A stretch of DNA of 63,421 bases from Gammaproteobacteria bacterium (lineage in GTDB: Bacteria > Pseudomonadota > Gammaproteobacteria > Legionellales > Legionellaceae): the NCBI GenBank assembly GCA_013289415.1, contig JABDAB010000004.1:29840-93260 (forward strand). Direction: 5' to 3'. The number at the start of each line of letters is the position of its first letter. Within the stretch, counting starts at the first letter, position 1. Below the pieces are notes generated by a model. The model was not told the DNA's origin, did no database searches, and was given only the letters and a program-made list of their open reading frames with translations. Positions 27,984 through 35,750 of the stretch are shown piece by piece. The translations under genes and the position numbers were made by a program.

Positions 27984-28268
27984 ATGAGCAATAATGACAA
28001 GACAACACCGAATTCATACATTTTACCCAATACCATCATGGACAGGGCAATTGTCCTGAAACTACGCCGTAAACTGGCTCATGCACACGTTGAACGACTG
28101 CTCCATGTCGAAGCTGAATTATTTAAATTACTACAATCCAAGCTGGCGCGATTCGCGACAGATTACAGGCAGGTTGTCATAACTGCAATGCCATCATTAC
28201 CAGTCAATCTAAATGACCGCGAGCAAGACAATTGGGAATCACTAAATATGGATATGTCGATGGTATAA
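27984..28268 (+). CDS. Small unknown protein (94 aa)
   Basis: Starts ATG 27984 (MSNNDKTTPNSYILPN), just after the AlpA-like fragment. The centre is basic and helical (DRAIVLKLRRKLAHAHVERL) and the tail acidic. It is probably a small element-encoded protein. No family was recognised. Its 3' end runs into the TATGTCGA repeat cluster, where its codons NMDMSMV are partly repeat sequence. Confidence 0.45.
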   Translation: MSNNDKTTPNSYILPNTIMDRAIVLKLRRKLAHAHVERLLHVEAELFKLLQSKLARFATDYRQVVITAMPSLPVNLNDREQDNWESLNMDMSMV

Positions 28269-28360
28269 ACATGTACTGGTAATATGTCGAAAAAAGTCAA
28301 TTTTATCGACATAAAATATAGATATGTCGATGGTATAAACATATACTGATAATATGTCGA
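28253..28360. repeat. Iteron-like cluster of TATGTCGA sites
   Basis: TATGTCGA occurs at 28253, 28283, 28323 and 28353, and inverted (TCGACATA) at 28306. The sites form two ~40-bp direct repeats 70 bases apart (GATATGTCGATGGTATAAAC then TACTG.TAATATGTCGA). It resembles the binding array of a replication, transfer or excision protein of the older element. Confidence 0.6.
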
Positions 28361-28403
28361 AAATTACCGGATTTTTAAACATGACGTTCAACTCTTCTCT
28401 TAA

Positions 28404-28424
28404 GTGTACCCCAAAGTGTACCCC
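28404..28424. repeat. Paired GTGTACCCC sites beside the left tRNA copy
   Basis: GTGTACCCC occurs at 28404-28412 and 28416-28424, about 40 bases left of the partial tRNA. A matching pair GTGTAGCC (49532, 49544) stands at the same side of the intact tRNA. They look like arm-type integrase sites of two related elements. Confidence 0.5.
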
Positions 28425-28461
28425 GATAATTTTTTGCAGAATTTGGATTTCGCTGAAGCCC

Positions 28462-28520
28462 TTGCTGTATATGGTCGGGACGGAAGGATTCGAACCTTAG
28501 ACCACTAGCACCCAATACTA
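28462..28520 (-). repeat. Attachment-site duplicate: 3' half of tRNA-Pro(GGG)
   Basis: The sequence from TTGCTGTATATGGTCGGGAC to ACCACTAGCACCC matches 49589-49645, the 3' half of tRNA-Pro plus eight bases beyond the CCA, with few differences. It lacks the anticodon and 5' half, so it is not a functional tRNA. It marks the left end of a ~21-kb integrated island. Confidence 0.85.
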
Positions 28521-28583
28521 GGATGATTTGTTTTCATTTAATATCAATCAATATCAAAACGCGCAGCAACCCAATGAAAAATA

Positions 28584-28928
28584 GTGATTATTGAGTTTTG
28601 CTGTACATCCTACGTCATCACCGGTAGTGACACGCTTTCACCTCTTTCAGAAAAGGCCATTTCAAAAGCAATCAGCCGCATTCAAGATCGCGTTGGCATA
28701 CCTTATTGGACAGCGCACGATCTGCGCAGGACATATGCAACGCAATTGGGAGAAGCATTGCATGTTGATCCTGTCGTGATTGAAAAGTGCTTGGGGCATA
28801 AAATGCCCAAGATCATGGCTACTTATAATAAAAATGAAATGCTGCCACAGCGTAAAGATGCATTAAATCAGTGGGGGCAGCATTTGGATAGTTTATTGGT
28901 GGATAATCGAAAGCCAAGTGATGAGTAA
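28584..28928 (+). pseudogene. Tyrosine recombinase (integrase), C-terminal fragment
   Basis: The frame carries PYWTAHDLRRTYATQLGE, EKCLGHKMPKIMATYNKNEM and a C-terminal helix. Thus the HxLRR box, the GH box and the catalytic Tyr are present, while the N-terminal domains and the first Arg/Lys are missing. It is adjacent to the left attachment copy, as expected for the island integrase, and cannot be active alone. Confidence 0.82.
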
Positions 28929-29040
28929 ATTCGGAAATTCCGAATTTACTACGAAGCCGAGTAGCTTTTATAATCTCGATGTCATTATTTTTGTTGGTTA
29001 TCGGGTTAAATCACTTCGAGACAATCAATTTGTCAATTAA
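28921..29040 (+). pseudogene. RhuM-family fragment (copy B) with 27-bp palindrome
   Basis: A 39-residue frame from ATG 28921, overlapping the integrase stop: MSKFGNSEFTTKPSSFYNLD then VIIFVGYRVKSLRDNQF. This matches the RhuM core (YYNLDVIISVGYRVKSxRGxQF). The start of the frame is a perfect odd palindrome at 28924-28950 (arm AGTAAATTCGGAA). The N- and C-terminal parts of RhuM are missing. Confidence 0.7.
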
Positions 29041-29062
29041 TGCCAATGGCAAACAAGTACCT

Positions 29063-29143
29063 ATATCGAATTGCCTGGAGAATATATACAATTCAACGGC
29101 GTTTGAGAAAAAATCAGTTATTTCCATTTTGGAAACAACTTAA
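29063..29143 (+). pseudogene. RhuM-family fragment (copy C)
   Basis: The frame reads ISNCLENIYNSTAFEKKSV then ISILETT and TAA. It is the segment just upstream of the RhuM core. It ends in a near-palindrome at 29116-29140 (arm AGTTATTTCCA) that encodes SVISILETT. Confidence 0.6.
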
Positions 29144-29177
29144 CAGGAATAAGGCTATAGATCTACAATCATTATTC

Positions 29178-29373
29178 AACTATTTCTATTTTGGAAACAG
29201 TTCAAAGTGAAGGCCTTCTGGATGTGCGACGGAACGTAGAATGTTTTAACCTGGAAGCAGTGATTTCAGCTAGTTATAGATACTTTCGATTAGACAACAA
29301 ATCAACTGTTGCAAAATTTGCAACAGTTCAAAATGTGAAATATAAATTATGTCAATTTTTCAAGTTGAAGTAG
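29178..29373 (+). pseudogene. RhuM-family fragment (copy D) with two palindromes
   Basis: The frame reads LETVQSEGLLDVRRNVECFN, LEAVISASYRYF, then LDNKSTVAKFATVQ. The first part is the RhuM core; the second normally precedes it, so two partial copies are joined out of order. Palindromes lie at 29178-29202 (imperfect, arm near AACTATTTC) and 29304-29328 (perfect, arm AACTGTTGCAAA). Confidence 0.6.
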
Positions 29374-29577
29374 TGCCTGTTATTTTGGAACCGCATCCAA
29401 ATGCGGATACGTTTTAATTTAAAAGCATTACAAGAAATGGCTGAAGGCAGCTCACTGGTAGAGGGAGCTAATCATATTCGGGAAGGGGTGGTTGTGCGAC
29501 CGCAGAGCGAACGATTAACAAATGAAATTGGCAGATTGCAATTAAAGTTGATTTCCAATGCATATTTGGAGCAGTAA
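29350..29577 (+). pseudogene. RNA ligase (DRB0094-like) remnant with internal deletion
   Basis: From ATG 29350 one frame reads MSIFQVEVVPVILEPHPNAD then TF and stop, the start of DRB0094-type RNA ligases. A second frame from 29401 reads EGANHIREGVVVRPQSER, TNEIGRLQLKLISNAYLEQ and stop at 29577, their C-terminal nucleotidyltransferase end (EGVVVRP motif). The central domain with the ligase lysine is gone and the frames differ. Confidence 0.65.
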
Positions 29578-29661
29578 CAAGAGTCCGCGATGTCATTATG
29601 ATTTGGGAATATTATGGGCACTAGGGAAATTTTAAAACAAGTCCATCAATAAGGAGAAAAG

Positions 29662-30507
29662 ATGAATAGCAATCCAGCCATTTTTGAAGATTATGAAATT
29701 CGGCGGGTATATGATGAAAAAACTGAAACCTGGTTTTTTTCAATAATCGATGTAATACAGGCCTTGATTCAACAGCCAGACTATCAAGCCGCAAGAAACT
29801 ATTGGAAAGTTTTAAAAAATCGATTAAACAAAGAAGGTAGTGAGTCGGTTACAAAATGTAACCGACTGAAACTGGAAGCGGCTGATGGTAAAAAATATTT
29901 AACAGATGTTGCAACGGCAGAAGTTTTGCTGCGTTTAATCCAGGCAGTTCCCAGTCCAAAGGCCGAGCCCATCAAATTATGGCTTGCTAAAGTTGGCTAT
30001 GAGCGTATGCAAGAAATGGCGGACCCTTCACGTTCTTTGGATAGAGCTCGTGAAACATGGCAAAAGCATGGCTACAGTGAGAAGTGGATCCAGCAACGCA
30101 TGATGGGACAGGAAACCCGTAATAAACTCACAGATTATTGGCAAGAACACGGGATTAATGAGTCAAATGAATTTGCCATATTAACTAACATTATTCATCA
30201 GGAATGGACAGGAATCAGCGTAAAAGATCACAAGAAAGTTAAAGGGCTAAAGTCGCAAAATTTGCGCAATCATATGAGTGAAGCCGAACTGATTTTCACA
30301 GCTCTTGCCGAACTATCTACCAGAAACATTGCAGAGGCTACAAATGCTACCGGCATGAATCAAAACAAGGAAGCTGGTCGGCAAGGCGGCGGCATTGCCA
30401 AAAAAGCGCGCATTGAACTGGAAAGACAGACTGGCAAGAAAGTTGTAACAACAGATAATTTTTTACCGGGAAAAAAAGTATTGCATAATAATAAACTGGA
30501 TGAGTGA
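29662..30507 (+). CDS. BRO-N family (phage antirepressor-like) protein
   Basis: A 281-residue protein; AAGGAG lies a few bases before the ATG. Residues 1-110 are a BRO-N-type DNA-binding domain (YDEKTETWFFSIIDVIQAL, KNRLNKEGSES, AADGKKYLTDVATAEVLLRL). The rest is a helical tail rich in Lys and Glu (NATGMNQNKEAGRQGGG). Related proteins act as antirepressors or DNA-damage-induced regulators on phages and islands. The gene is intact, unlike its left neighbours. Inside the frame, at 29843-29867, is a palindrome with 11-bp arms (AGTCGGTTACA) encoding SVTKCNRL. Confidence 0.78.
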   Translation: MNSNPAIFEDYEIRRVYDEKTETWFFSIIDVIQALIQQPDYQAARNYWKVLKNRLNKEGSESVTKCNRLKLEAADGKKYLTDVATAEVLLRLIQAVPSPKAEPIKLWLAKVGYERMQEMADPSRSLDRARETWQKHGYSEKWIQQRMMGQETRNKLTDYWQEHGINESNEFAILTNIIHQEWTGISVKDHKKVKGLKSQNLRNHMSEAELIFTALAELSTRNIAEATNATGMNQNKEAGRQGGGIAKKARIELERQTGKKVVTTDNFLPGKKVLHNNKLDE

Positions 30508-30525
30508 TGTTTTCGCTATATGAAT

Positions 30526-30552
30526 GAACTGTTCGGAATTTCCGAATAGTTC
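30526..30552. repeat. 27-bp palindrome behind the BRO gene
   Basis: The arms GAACTGTTCGGAA and TTCCGAATAGTTC are separated by one base, with a single mismatch. The core TTCGGAATTTCCGAA is the same as that of the palindrome at 28924-28950 apart from the central base. It lies 18 bases behind the BRO stop codon. It may be a regulatory site or another RhuM relic (NELFGISE in frame). Confidence 0.6.
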
Positions 30553-30557
30553 AATGA

Positions 30558-31121
30558 TCAAGCATAATGACATCCGTTTTTGTGATAAGCGACACATCCT
30601 TTGCGGGTCTTCATCTTTATAAAAGCCCATTCATTTATCTTAGATTGATTATCCATATATGATCCGGCCAAGCAAACATATGGCTCATCCTGTAAGAGTT
30701 TAAGGTATTGATTAAATCGATTCTCGGCAAGCGTGATAGGTAATCGACCCCACACAATATATTTATGAACAATATGGCTTTTACTTAAAACAGAAAGGGT
30801 TAAAGAAGCTTCATTTTCACCATTGTATTTAATATCACTTTCATCATCATCTTCAGGGGAATAACCAAGATCTTGAAGAGCAACTCTTACCGAGTTTCTT
30901 GGAAAACATTGCCAATAAATAAATACGCTGCTTTTTTTTGAAAACTTAGGCGGATGTTTTACACCATCTAAATCGCTATCCAAATCGATTTTATTTAAAA
31001 TTCCATAATCATCGGTTAATACAGCATTTGGATATTTTTGTTTTAAGCTGACATTCATTGCATTTATTGTCAGCGGGAATACACATATGCCCAGTACCAG
31101 AAGAGCAAGTTTTGGTATCAT
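30558..31121 (-). CDS. Unknown secreted protein (187 aa)
   Basis: Start ATG 31121 with AAGG nine bases upstream. The first 24 residues form a signal peptide (MIPKLALLVLGICVFPLTIN then A). The mature part contains AVLTDDYGILNKIDLDSDLD and YWQCFPRNSVRVALQDLGYS. It ends with a basic Cys/His cluster, MKTRKGCVAYHKNGCHYA. No family was recognised. The gene is on the island, reads toward the BRO gene, and may share a transcript with the 33-residue frame just upstream. Confidence 0.6.
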   Translation of the reverse strand: MIPKLALLVLGICVFPLTINAMNVSLKQKYPNAVLTDDYGILNKIDLDSDLDGVKHPPKFSKKSSVFIYWQCFPRNSVRVALQDLGYSPEDDDESDIKYNGENEASLTLSVLSKSHIVHKYIVWGRLPITLAENRFNQYLKLLQDEPYVCLAGSYMDNQSKINEWAFIKMKTRKGCVAYHKNGCHYA

Positions 31122-31126
31122 ATCGC

Positions 31127-31228
31127 TCAACCTTGAAATTGTTTTCCAATAGGACAGAGCCGCCAACGGTGTACCTTTTTATTTTCCGCAGTATTGGCAA
31201 GAACGATTTCGTTTATTGAGCTCTTCAT
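31127..31228 (-). CDS. Short reading frame (33 aa), probably a truncated gene
   Basis: MKSSINEIVLANTAENKKVH then RWRLCPIGKQFQG and stop, preceded by a strong GGGGAGAG ribosome site. The RWRLCPIGK stretch resembles the N-terminal part of small proteins seen on integrative elements, which usually continue further, so this looks truncated. It could act as a leader for the secreted protein that starts six bases downstream. Confidence 0.35.
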   Translation of the reverse strand: MKSSINEIVLANTAENKKVHRWRLCPIGKQFQG

Positions 31229-31436
31229 ACTCTCTCCCCTATAGTGATTGGCTGCCAATCAACACCCGCAAAATGCCATCCAAAACTACGCCACTATAAT
31301 AGCCTTTCCAAAGCGGATCAACTGGCAAAACAACATCTTGAACACATTCTTCATTGCCGTGTTGCAAAGGTTTGAGCTACTTAAGAGTCATCTAATTTGT
31401 TATAATTTAACCAATTTAATCCTGTGAAAAAACGTT

Positions 31437-34400
31437 ATGTATATTGCATCTGGGCAAATGGTGTATTCACCTTCTGATCTAACCTTGTATATGGACAGTC
31501 CTTTTGCCTCATGGATGGAGCATTTAGCAATAACCAACCCTGATATGCTGCCATTATCTGATAAAGAAGACGAAATGATGGGTTTGTTACAGCGTAAGGG
31601 GTTGGAGCATGAACAAAATATTTTAAATGACTTCCGTGAAAGTGGCTTACAAGTTGTACACATCATACAAGGTGCCAACGGACTTAACGATACCCTTGCG
31701 GCAATGCAATCAGGTGCGGATATTATCTATCAAGCTGTGCTCTCAGTACCACCGTTTAAAGGATATGCTGACTTTTTAGTGAAGGTGGACGGTAAAAGCC
31801 GTTTTGGCCATTTTCATTATGAAGTATGGGATACCAAATTAGCGAAAACCGTTAAACCTTATTTTCTCATACAACTGTGTTGTTATGCCGACATGCTCGA
31901 AGTCTTGCAAGAAAATAGACCTGAAAAAATTGTCGTCGTTCTTGGTAATGGCGAGCGAGCATCGTTCTCCACTAACGATTATTTTTATTATTATCAAAAT
32001 TTGAAGTCGCGATTTTTACAAGCACACCAACATTTTTCTAGTCAAGACCGTCCAAGCCCTGCTGATTCAAATAGTTGGGGTCGTTGGTCTGTCTATGCCG
32101 AAACATTGTTAAAAGAAGCAGACCATTTATGCCAGATTGCCACAATCACTAAAAGCCAAATTAAAAAGCTGAATAAAGCGGGCATTGATACTATGCAGGC
32201 TTTGATCGACACCAAGTCAGGTCGAGTTAAAGGAATGAACACGGATGTTGTTGACCGTTTGAAAGCTCAAGCCAACATTCAAAAAGAAAGCATCGGGAAA
32301 GAAACGCCTTCTTATCGCATTTTGCCACATGAGATGCATAAAAAAACAGGACTCACATTACTCCCACCAGCATCACAGCTTGATATTTATTTTGATATTG
32401 AAGGCTACCCTCTTGTCGAAGGCGGTTTGGAGTATTTATGGGGCGTAACGTACTTTGATGAAAATGGACAACGTCAATATAAAGATTTCTGGGCTCATAC
32501 ACAGGAACAGGAAAAAGCAGCATTCAGTGACTTTATCGAGTGGGTATACGACCGATGGCAACAAAACCCCACCATGCACATCTATCATTACGCCAATTAT
32601 GAAATAGCCGCCTGCCGGAAACTGATGGGGCGTTATGGTATTTGCGAAGCCATGGTCGATGATTTACTTCGGAATGAAGTATTTATTGATTTGTACAAAA
32701 TCGTCAAAGGCGGATTGCTGTTGGGTGAGCCGCGTTATTCGATAAAAAATGTAGAGCATTTATACCGTGGTAAACGAGATACAGAAGTGGGTTCTGGTGG
32801 TGATTCTGTTGTTGTCTATGAACGTTGGCAAGAATCCCCGGATGGCGATACCTGGGAAACCTCAGCTACCCTGAAAGCCATACGCGATTACAACCTTGAT
32901 GACTGTCATTCAACGCAAGAACTGACGAGTTGGTTGCGCGAACGTCAGCAAAAACATCACATTGTTTATGCTGGAAAAACTGAAATCGTTGAATTAAAAG
33001 AAAATGTACAACTGACAGAAGCCATTCAATTAAGAGATAAGCTGCTTGAAAAGGCAGAGCGATTACACAGTCAGGGACTGGATGAACAGGCCAAACTAAC
33101 AAGCCTGTTTGCTTGGGTTCTTGAGTTTCATCGTCGTGAAAGCAAACCGATGTTTTGGCGATTATTTGATCGAATGGATTCCAGCGATGAAGAGTTGACG
33201 GATGATATTGATTGCCTTGCGCTTTGTGTTCGTACAGATAAACCAGCATACAAGCTAAAACCCAGAGACAGTAATTTGGCTTATGAATACCGATTTGATC
33301 CCAATCAGGAATTCAAAGCTAATGCTAAAGATTATTTTGTTCTTGGACACCAGCGTGATAATGGTAAAAATGTGAGTGTTAATTTCGTTAAAGAAGATTC
33401 AAGCCTGTCAGATGGGTGCATCGTTTTGAAAACGGGAAACGCACTGCAAGATGTCATCACGCTGGTCCCGAACGAATACATCAACCCGGATCCAATTCCA
33501 GCTGCTATTGCCAGCATGGCAGAAGCATTTAATCAGGGTAGATTAAAACATTCTGCCATTGATGACTTTTTAATGCGAAAACCGCCAAGAATAAAAGGAT
33601 GTCTACCGGGTAGCCCCATCGCTCCCAGCCATTCATCCGATGAACGCTTGAAGCAAATTATAATTGCCGCAATAAATCTGGATAACAGCTATCTCACAAT
33701 TCAGGGTCCGCCGGGATCAGGTAAAACCTTTACTGCCAAACATGTGATTGCAGAACTCCTAAAACTTGGCAAACGCATAGGCATTTCTTCTAACGGCAAC
33801 AAAGCTATCAATCATTTATTGAGTAATACAGCTAAATATTGCAGGAATAAAAACATCAATGCGTATTTTGCATGTACAAAAAAAACAGATGAAGAGTTAT
33901 CTCAACTGGGAATTTCAATTATTGATAAAAAGTCCATAGCTGGTAATCTGCAACCCGCCTGCGTGATCGGCACTACTGCGTGGGGTTTTGCCAGACCCGA
34001 TCTGGAACAGGCATTTGATTACTTGTTTATCGACGAAGCAGGGCAGGTGAGTGTTGCCAATCTCATCGCCATGAGCAGATCTACCAAAAACATCATTTTA
34101 ATGGGCGATCAAATGCAATTGGGTCAACCCTCCCAAGGCAGTCATCCGGAAGAAAGCGGATCATCCATTCTGGATTATTTACTACATGCAACTCCAACCA
34201 TCCCGGAAAACATGGGTGTATTCCTCGGCACAACTTACCGCATGCATTCAGCGGTGAATCGTTTTATCAGTGAAGCAATTTATGAAGGCAAACTTGATGT
34301 AGATGAGGATAACGATCATCAACGTATTTTGGTGCCTGAGGGTTATACCGGTGTTCTGAATCATGAGGCTGGAATAATACCAGTTCCTGTTTATCACGAA

Positions 34401-34844
34401 GGAAATACACAAGCCAGCGATGAAGAAGTTGAATGCATTGTTCGACATGCAAAGGATTTACTGGGTCGAACATTTATTTCCAAAGAGGGTATAGAGCGAT
34501 GTATTGGCTGGGACGATATGTTGTTTGTTGCACCGTACAATCATCAGGTGAATAAATTGCATCAGGTACTGGGTGCACAGGCTAAAGTGGCGAGCGTGGA
34601 TAAATTCCAAGGACAGGAAGCACCGATAGTGTTTTTGAGTATGTGTGCCAGTAGTGCTAATGAATCCCCACGCGGGATAGATTTTTTGTTTGATCGGAAC
34701 CGGATAAATGTGGCGGTGTCGCGGGCGCAGTGTTTGGCGGTGGTGGTTTATAGTTCGGAGTTGGTTGATACCGGAGTTGGTAATGTTGAACAGATGGCGA
34801 AGGTGAATTTATTTTGTAAATTAAGATCGATGTCAGGGGAATAA
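31437..34844 (+). CDS. RecB-like nuclease / DEDD exonuclease / SF1 helicase fusion (TM0106 type)
   Basis: A 1135-residue protein with three modules. Around residues 90-155 is a RecB-type PD-(D/E)XK nuclease (FKGYADFLVKVDG, YEVWDTKLAKTVKPYFLIQL). Around residues 315-500 is a DEDD-type RNase H-like exonuclease (LDIYFDIEGYP, YHYANYEIAAC, RDYNLDDCHSTQEL). From about residue 745 there is an SF1B helicase: IQGPPGSGKTFTAKHV (Walker A), YLFIDEAGQVSV (motif II), GTTYRMHSAVNRFI, SVDKFQGQEAPIVF and NVAVSRAQC. This architecture is known as TM0106-type RecB nuclease-helicase and is frequent in defence islands. It is followed four bases later by a HEPN-like gene, so both probably work together. No good ribosome site was seen. 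Confidence 0.85.
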   Translation: MYIASGQMVYSPSDLTLYMDSPFASWMEHLAITNPDMLPLSDKEDEMMGLLQRKGLEHEQNILNDFRESGLQVVHIIQGANGLNDTLAAMQSGADIIYQAVLSVPPFKGYADFLVKVDGKSRFGHFHYEVWDTKLAKTVKPYFLIQLCCYADMLEVLQENRPEKIVVVLGNGERASFSTNDYFYYYQNLKSRFLQAHQHFSSQDRPSPADSNSWGRWSVYAETLLKEADHLCQIATITKSQIKKLNKAGIDTMQALIDTKSGRVKGMNTDVVDRLKAQANIQKESIGKETPSYRILPHEMHKKTGLTLLPPASQLDIYFDIEGYPLVEGGLEYLWGVTYFDENGQRQYKDFWAHTQEQEKAAFSDFIEWVYDRWQQNPTMHIYHYANYEIAACRKLMGRYGICEAMVDDLLRNEVFIDLYKIVKGGLLLGEPRYSIKNVEHLYRGKRDTEVGSGGDSVVVYERWQESPDGDTWETSATLKAIRDYNLDDCHSTQELTSWLRERQQKHHIVYAGKTEIVELKENVQLTEAIQLRDKLLEKAERLHSQGLDEQAKLTSLFAWVLEFHRRESKPMFWRLFDRMDSSDEELTDDIDCLALCVRTDKPAYKLKPRDSNLAYEYRFDPNQEFKANAKDYFVLGHQRDNGKNVSVNFVKEDSSLSDGCIVLKTGNALQDVITLVPNEYINPDPIPAAIASMAEAFNQGRLKHSAIDDFLMRKPPRIKGCLPGSPIAPSHSSDERLKQIIIAAINLDNSYLTIQGPPGSGKTFTAKHVIAELLKLGKRIGISSNGNKAINHLLSNTAKYCRNKNINAYFACTKKTDEELSQLGISIIDKKSIAGNLQPACVIGTTAWGFARPDLEQAFDYLFIDEAGQVSVANLIAMSRSTKNIILMGDQMQLGQPSQGSHPEESGSSILDYLLHATPTIPENMGVFLGTTYRMHSAVNRFISEAIYEGKLDVDEDNDHQRILVPEGYTGVLNHEAGIIPVPVYHEGNTQASDEEVECIVRHAKDLLGRTFISKEGIERCIGWDDMLFVAPYNHQVNKLHQVLGAQAKVASVDKFQGQEAPIVFLSMCASSANESPRGIDFLFDRNRINVAVSRAQCLAVVVYSSELVDTGVGNVEQMAKVNLFCKLRSMSGE

Positions 34845-34848
34845 GAAA

Positions 34849-35661
34849 ATGCAAATTTCTATCGATAATATCCAGAGTTACATTTTACGCCACACAAAAA
34901 CTGAAATACAAAAAGGAAAACATTACGGTCAATTGTCTGCAAATGATGTTTATGACATGGAAGTCGATTTTATTTTAAACAAATTTGTTTCTCAATGTTT
35001 ACCTGATTTACCAGTTAATGAGCGTCTAAAATATAAATCAATGTTTTCAGATGCTTTGTGGGACTTGAGTCAGAGAGGAATATTAAAGCTTGGTCGAAAC
35101 TTTTTTAATCAAAACCAACCATTGGGTGAAATGGTTGGCGGAGTATTTTCTCTAACCGAATATGGTAGAAGGTGGATTGAAGGATTTGATGATTCATCAA
35201 TCGTTCCTGCATATCCTGATGCTTTTATTCAAACGTTTGATAAGTATCAGTCGTTGTATGGAGGTAATTTTTTTAGAAGAGCTCAAGAGGCAGTGCGATG
35301 TTTCCAATCCAGAAATTATCTTGCTTGCTGTGTAATGTGTGGTGCTGCAAGTGAATCCATTCTTCTTTCAATGGCTTTTGAAAAAATAGGGCAGGTTGAA
35401 GCTTTAAAACTTTATAATCAGACTAGTGGCAGAAGAAATCTGAAAAACGCTTTGTTGAAAGATATAAAACCAAATTATATTCAAGATCAATACGATAAAT
35501 TTACTTCTTTAATAGATTTTTGGCGTGATCAATCAGGTCATGGACATGATTCAGATATTAATGCAGATGAAGCATATATTTCACTTGTGACACTTTTGCG
35601 TTTTGCTACGTTTATTAAAACACATCAAAATGAAATTTTGAATAAATCCACCATTATGTAG
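34849..35661 (+). CDS. HEPN-like protein paired with the nuclease-helicase
   Basis: A 270-residue protein beginning MQISIDNIQSYIL, four bases after the helicase stop. The C-terminal half is helical and contains AVRCFQSRNYLACCVMCGAA and FWRDQSGHGHDSDIN followed by AYISLVTLLRFATFI. This fits a HEPN-like (DUF4145-type) fold with an R-x4-H motif. HEPN proteins often act as RNases or as partners in defence. The N-terminal half is unassigned. A factor-independent terminator follows directly, so the helicase and this gene form a two-gene transcription unit. Confidence 0.55.
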   Translation: MQISIDNIQSYILRHTKTEIQKGKHYGQLSANDVYDMEVDFILNKFVSQCLPDLPVNERLKYKSMFSDALWDLSQRGILKLGRNFFNQNQPLGEMVGGVFSLTEYGRRWIEGFDDSSIVPAYPDAFIQTFDKYQSLYGGNFFRRAQEAVRCFQSRNYLACCVMCGAASESILLSMAFEKIGQVEALKLYNQTSGRRNLKNALLKDIKPNYIQDQYDKFTSLIDFWRDQSGHGHDSDINADEAYISLVTLLRFATFIKTHQNEILNKSTIM

Positions 35662-35662
35662 A

Positions 35663-35689
35663 GCATCATTCGGTATGATGCATTTTTTT
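35663..35689 (+). terminator. Factor-independent terminator
   Basis: GCATCAT - TCGGT - ATGATGC forms a 7-bp stem followed by A and seven Ts (35683-35689), starting two bases after the HEPN-like stop codon. This is a textbook terminator that insulates the restriction operon from upstream transcription. Confidence 0.88.
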
Positions 35690-35690
35690 A

Positions 35691-35719
35691 TTGACAGCAA
35701 GATCCGTTGATAATATAAT
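35691..35719 (+). promoter_or_regulatory. Consensus sigma-70 promoter of the restriction operon
   Basis: TTGACA (35691-35696) and TATAAT (35714-35719) are separated by exactly 17 bases. This full consensus lies about 30 bases before the GTG of the half-size HsdS gene and directly behind the terminator. Strong constitutive expression of the operon is expected. Confidence 0.88.
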
Positions 35720-35750
35720 CTTTACATCCTTATTCATGAAGTGAAATATT

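Noticed and set aside
28462..28520. Second tRNA-Pro gene
   Set aside because: Only the 3' half is present, the anticodon loop is altered and the 5' acceptor strand is missing.
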